Origin: an uncultured Lachnospiraceae bacterium
GTDB lineage: Bacteria; Bacillota_A; Clostridia; Lachnospirales; Lachnospiraceae
Reading direction: 5' to 3'
Length of the DNA stretch: 8,398 bases
NCBI GenBank assembly: GCA_947177885.1
Contig: CAMWWF010000114.1
Span: 1 to 8,398, forward strand
The position numbers and the translations under genes are program-made. Shown piece by piece: positions 6,780-8,398 of the stretch. A model generated the notes under the pieces. It saw only the letters and a program-made list of their open reading frames with translations, searched no databases and was not told the DNA's origin. How positions within the stretch are numbered: the stretch's first letter is position 1; each line of letters begins with the position of its first letter.

Positions 6780-6803
6780 GTTGAATAAATAAGCGTATTC
6801 AAC
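6780..6803 (+). repeat. 8-8-8 inverted repeat upstream of GH35
   Basis: GTTGAATA (6780-6787) and TATTCAAC (6796-6803) are perfect inverted copies around an 8-base spacer (AATAAGCG). It is 43 bases before the GH35 ATG. No T tract follows, so it is not a terminator. A dimeric regulator site or a leader hairpin are both possible. Its centre is 32 bases, about three helical turns, from the centre of the GC-rich dyad downstream. Confidence 0.45.
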
Positions 6804-6815
6804 ATCAGGTTAGTC

Positions 6816-6831
6816 GCGCGCCGCAGCGCGC
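6816..6831 (+). promoter_or_regulatory. GC-rich dyad before GH35, related to the dyad before the LacI-type gene
   Basis: GCGCGC-CGCA-GCGCGC is a perfect 6-4-6 dyad ending 15 bases before the GH35 ATG. Read on the - strand with flanks (6832-6814), TGCGCGCTGCGGCGCGCGA matches TGTGCGCTGAAGCGCACGA (4071-4089) at 15 of 19 positions. The shared form suggests one protein binds both, most simply the local LacI-type regulator. It nearly abuts the ribosome-binding site (GGGGA, 6836-6840), so a hairpin limiting translation is an alternative. Confidence 0.5.
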
Positions 6832-6846
6832 AGATGGGGATAGGAA

Positions 6847-8398
6847 ATGACAGAATATACGTATAACAGTGATTATTTGATGAAGGACAAAAAAGCGTGG
6901 TTCCCTGTGATGGGGGAGATGCATTTTACCAGATATCGCGAGGAACTGTGGGAGGAGTCCCTGCGGAAGATGAAGGCGGGGGGTGTGACGATCGTGTCCA
7001 CCTATCTGATCTGGATCCATCATGAGGAAGAGGAGGGGGTTTTTGACTTTTCGGGCTGCCGCAATGTCAGGAAGTTCGTGGAACTCTGCGGAAAGGTAGG
7101 CCTGCAGGTGTGCCTGCGCCTCGGCCCCTGGGTCCATGGCGAGGTGAGGAACGGCGGTTTCCCCGACTGGGTGGTGAAAAAGGGAGAGAGCGGGATTGAG
7201 CTGCGCAGCAACGATGAAGCTTATATGGCTTTGGTAAGGCGTTACTGGAGCCGGATCAGCGAGCAGGTGAAGGGCTTGATGCTGAAGGACGGCGGGCCGG
7301 TGATCGCCATGCAGTTGGAGAACGAATATGGCCATGTGGGCGGTTTCCGGGGAGAAAAGGGCGAGTCCCATATGCGCGCTCTGATGGAGATGGCAAAGGA
7401 GGTCGGACTGCAGGTGCCCATTTACACAGCCACCGGCTGGGGCGGCGCTGTGATCGGCGACTGTATTCCCGTAATGGGAGGTTACTGCGAAGCTCCCTGG
7501 GAGCAGAGTGTTGAGGAGCTTTCCGCCAACACCAATTATGTGATCAGCCATGTGAGAAACGATGCGCTGATCGCCTGCGACCACCATGTGGAGGATGGGA
7601 TCACTTTTGACGAATCCGCGTTTCCCTATCTCACGGCGGAGCTGGGGGGCGGCATGCAGGCCACCTTCCACAGACGGCCCGTTGCCACAGGGGCGGACAT
7701 CGGCGCAATGTCCACCACAAAACTGGCGAGCGGAGTGGCGCTGCTGGGCTATTATATGTATCACGGCGGCAGCAATCCCAGGGGCAAATTATCCACTCTG
7801 CAGGAAAGCAAAGCCACAGGATATCTGAACGATCTGCCTGAGATAAATTATGATTTCAACGCGCCCATACGTCAGTACGGAACCATTTCCGACAATTATA
7901 AGGAGCTTAAGCTGCTTGCTTCTTTCCTGAGGGATTTCGGTGAGGATATGGCGCCTTTGAAGGCGGAGATTTTCCCTGAGGATGTAAAACCGGAGGATAT
8001 GCATACGCTGCGCACATCCTGCAGGCATGACGATACCCACGGTTATGTGTTCTTTAACAATTATCAGAGGCGGAGAACCATGGATGCTCATGGGCAGGTG
8101 GTGTTCAAGGGACTGACGGCGGCAGGGAAGGTGGAATTCCCGGCTGTGGATATTGCCAGCGGGGCTTACGGTTTCTTTCCCTATCACATGCGTCTGGGAG
8201 ACGCGGTGCTGGTATCTGCCCTGGCGACCCCTTTCTGTCGTCTGAATGGGGAGGACGGAACTTATGTGTTTTATGGCGACTATGATCCCTGTTATTCCTG
8301 GAAAGACGGCAGAGCGGCGGATGTGCTGCATCTGACCAGGGCTCAGGCGCTTAATGCATGGAAGGTGACGTTGGATCGGGATTATCTGGTGATCAGTG
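6847..8398 (+). CDS. GH35 beta-galactosidase (3' end beyond the window)
   Basis: The frame is open from ATG 6847 to the last base (517 codons) with no stop. In-frame TAG at 6841-6843 excludes an earlier start, and GGGGA at 6836-6840 is the likely ribosome-binding site. GH35 signatures are clear: 'GEMHFTRYREELWEESLRKM' starting at Gly23, 'GPWVHGEVRNGGFPDW' (93-108), 'QLENEYG' (156-162, Glu160 predicted acid/base) and 'YLTAELGGG' (Glu265 predicted nucleophile), then 'YYMYHGGSNPRG'. The enzyme should remove terminal beta-linked galactose from oligosaccharides. After the catalytic domain (to about 340) come the first parts of the C-terminal beta domains found in this family. There is no signal peptide, so it is predicted cytoplasmic and would finish products made by the intracellular GH53. 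It lies 164 bases after GH53, a gap holding several inverted repeats and no recognisable terminator. Confidence 0.92.
   Translation, partial: MTEYTYNSDYLMKDKKAWFPVMGEMHFTRYREELWEESLRKMKAGGVTIVSTYLIWIHHEEEEGVFDFSGCRNVRKFVELCGKVGLQVCLRLGPWVHGEVRNGGFPDWVVKKGESGIELRSNDEAYMALVRRYWSRISEQVKGLMLKDGGPVIAMQLENEYGHVGGFRGEKGESHMRALMEMAKEVGLQVPIYTATGWGGAVIGDCIPVMGGYCEAPWEQSVEELSANTNYVISHVRNDALIACDHHVEDGITFDESAFPYLTAELGGGMQATFHRRPVATGADIGAMSTTKLASGVALLGYYMYHGGSNPRGKLSTLQESKATGYLNDLPEINYDFNAPIRQYGTISDNYKELKLLASFLRDFGEDMAPLKAEIFPEDVKPEDMHTLRTSCRHDDTHGYVFFNNYQRRRTMDAHGQVVFKGLTAAGKVEFPAVDIASGAYGFFPYHMRLGDAVLVSALATPFCRLNGEDGTYVFYGDYDPCYSWKDGRAADVLHLTRAQALNAWKVTLDRDYLVIS

Noticed and set aside
6805..7764. Long open antisense frame opposite GH35 (319 codons)
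   Set aside because: It is a by-product of GC-rich third positions in GH35. It has no recognisable domain, and the opposite strand carries all catalytic GH35 motifs.
1..8398. tRNA, rRNA, CRISPR array, insertion sequence or phage genes
   Set aside because: No regularly spaced long repeats, transposase or integrase frames, terminal inverted repeats with target duplications, or RNA-gene cloverleaf were seen.

Overview
The window reads as a carbohydrate-utilisation locus from a Gram-positive gut-type Firmicute, most likely a Lachnospiraceae (Clostridium cluster XIVa) relative. The grounds are strong GGAGG ribosome-binding sites, a near-consensus sigma-A promoter, a lipoprotein solute-binding protein with a Gly/Ser/Asn linker, LplB/YtcP-type permeases without a local ATPase, and the resemblance of the proteins to families common in that group. 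Taxonomy is inferred from memory of families, not from a search. All recognised genes lie on the + strand.

Layout. (1) 1-114 is the last 37 codons of a glycoside hydrolase family 3 (GH3) type enzyme, closed by a strong intrinsic terminator at 139-182. (2) A sigma-A promoter (237-265) drives an ABC sugar importer: permease 1 (368-1312), permease 2 (1328-2251) and a lipoprotein binding protein (2334-3935), ending at a terminator (3976-4004). (3) A LacI-family regulator (4111-5103) is followed after 43 bases by a GH53 endo-beta-1,4-galactanase (5147-6682). (4) After a 164-base gap rich in inverted repeats comes a GH35 beta-galactosidase (6847 onward), open at the window's right edge.

How it fits together (inference). 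The binding protein and two permeases import galacto-oligosaccharides, probably powered by a shared ATPase encoded elsewhere. GH53 cuts beta-1,4-galactan and GH35 releases galactose. Neither enzyme has an export signal, so both should act in the cytoplasm. This looks like a type I galactan or pectin side-chain utilisation locus in which even the endo-acting step is intracellular. The LacI-family protein is the obvious local regulator.

The most interesting non-coding signal is a pair of related dyads (core GCGC-N3-AGCGC), one just before the regulator gene and one just before the GH35 gene, which could be operators. Other candidate elements are an 8-8-8 inverted repeat before GH35, a repeated TGYARCCTGCA motif, and 11-base-period direct repeats in the importer leader. 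The enzymes belong to known families, so I see no wholly new system. The unusual parts are the cytoplasmic GH53 with a C-terminal beta-sandwich-like region, the atypical hinge of the LacI-family protein, and the unassigned regulatory repeats.
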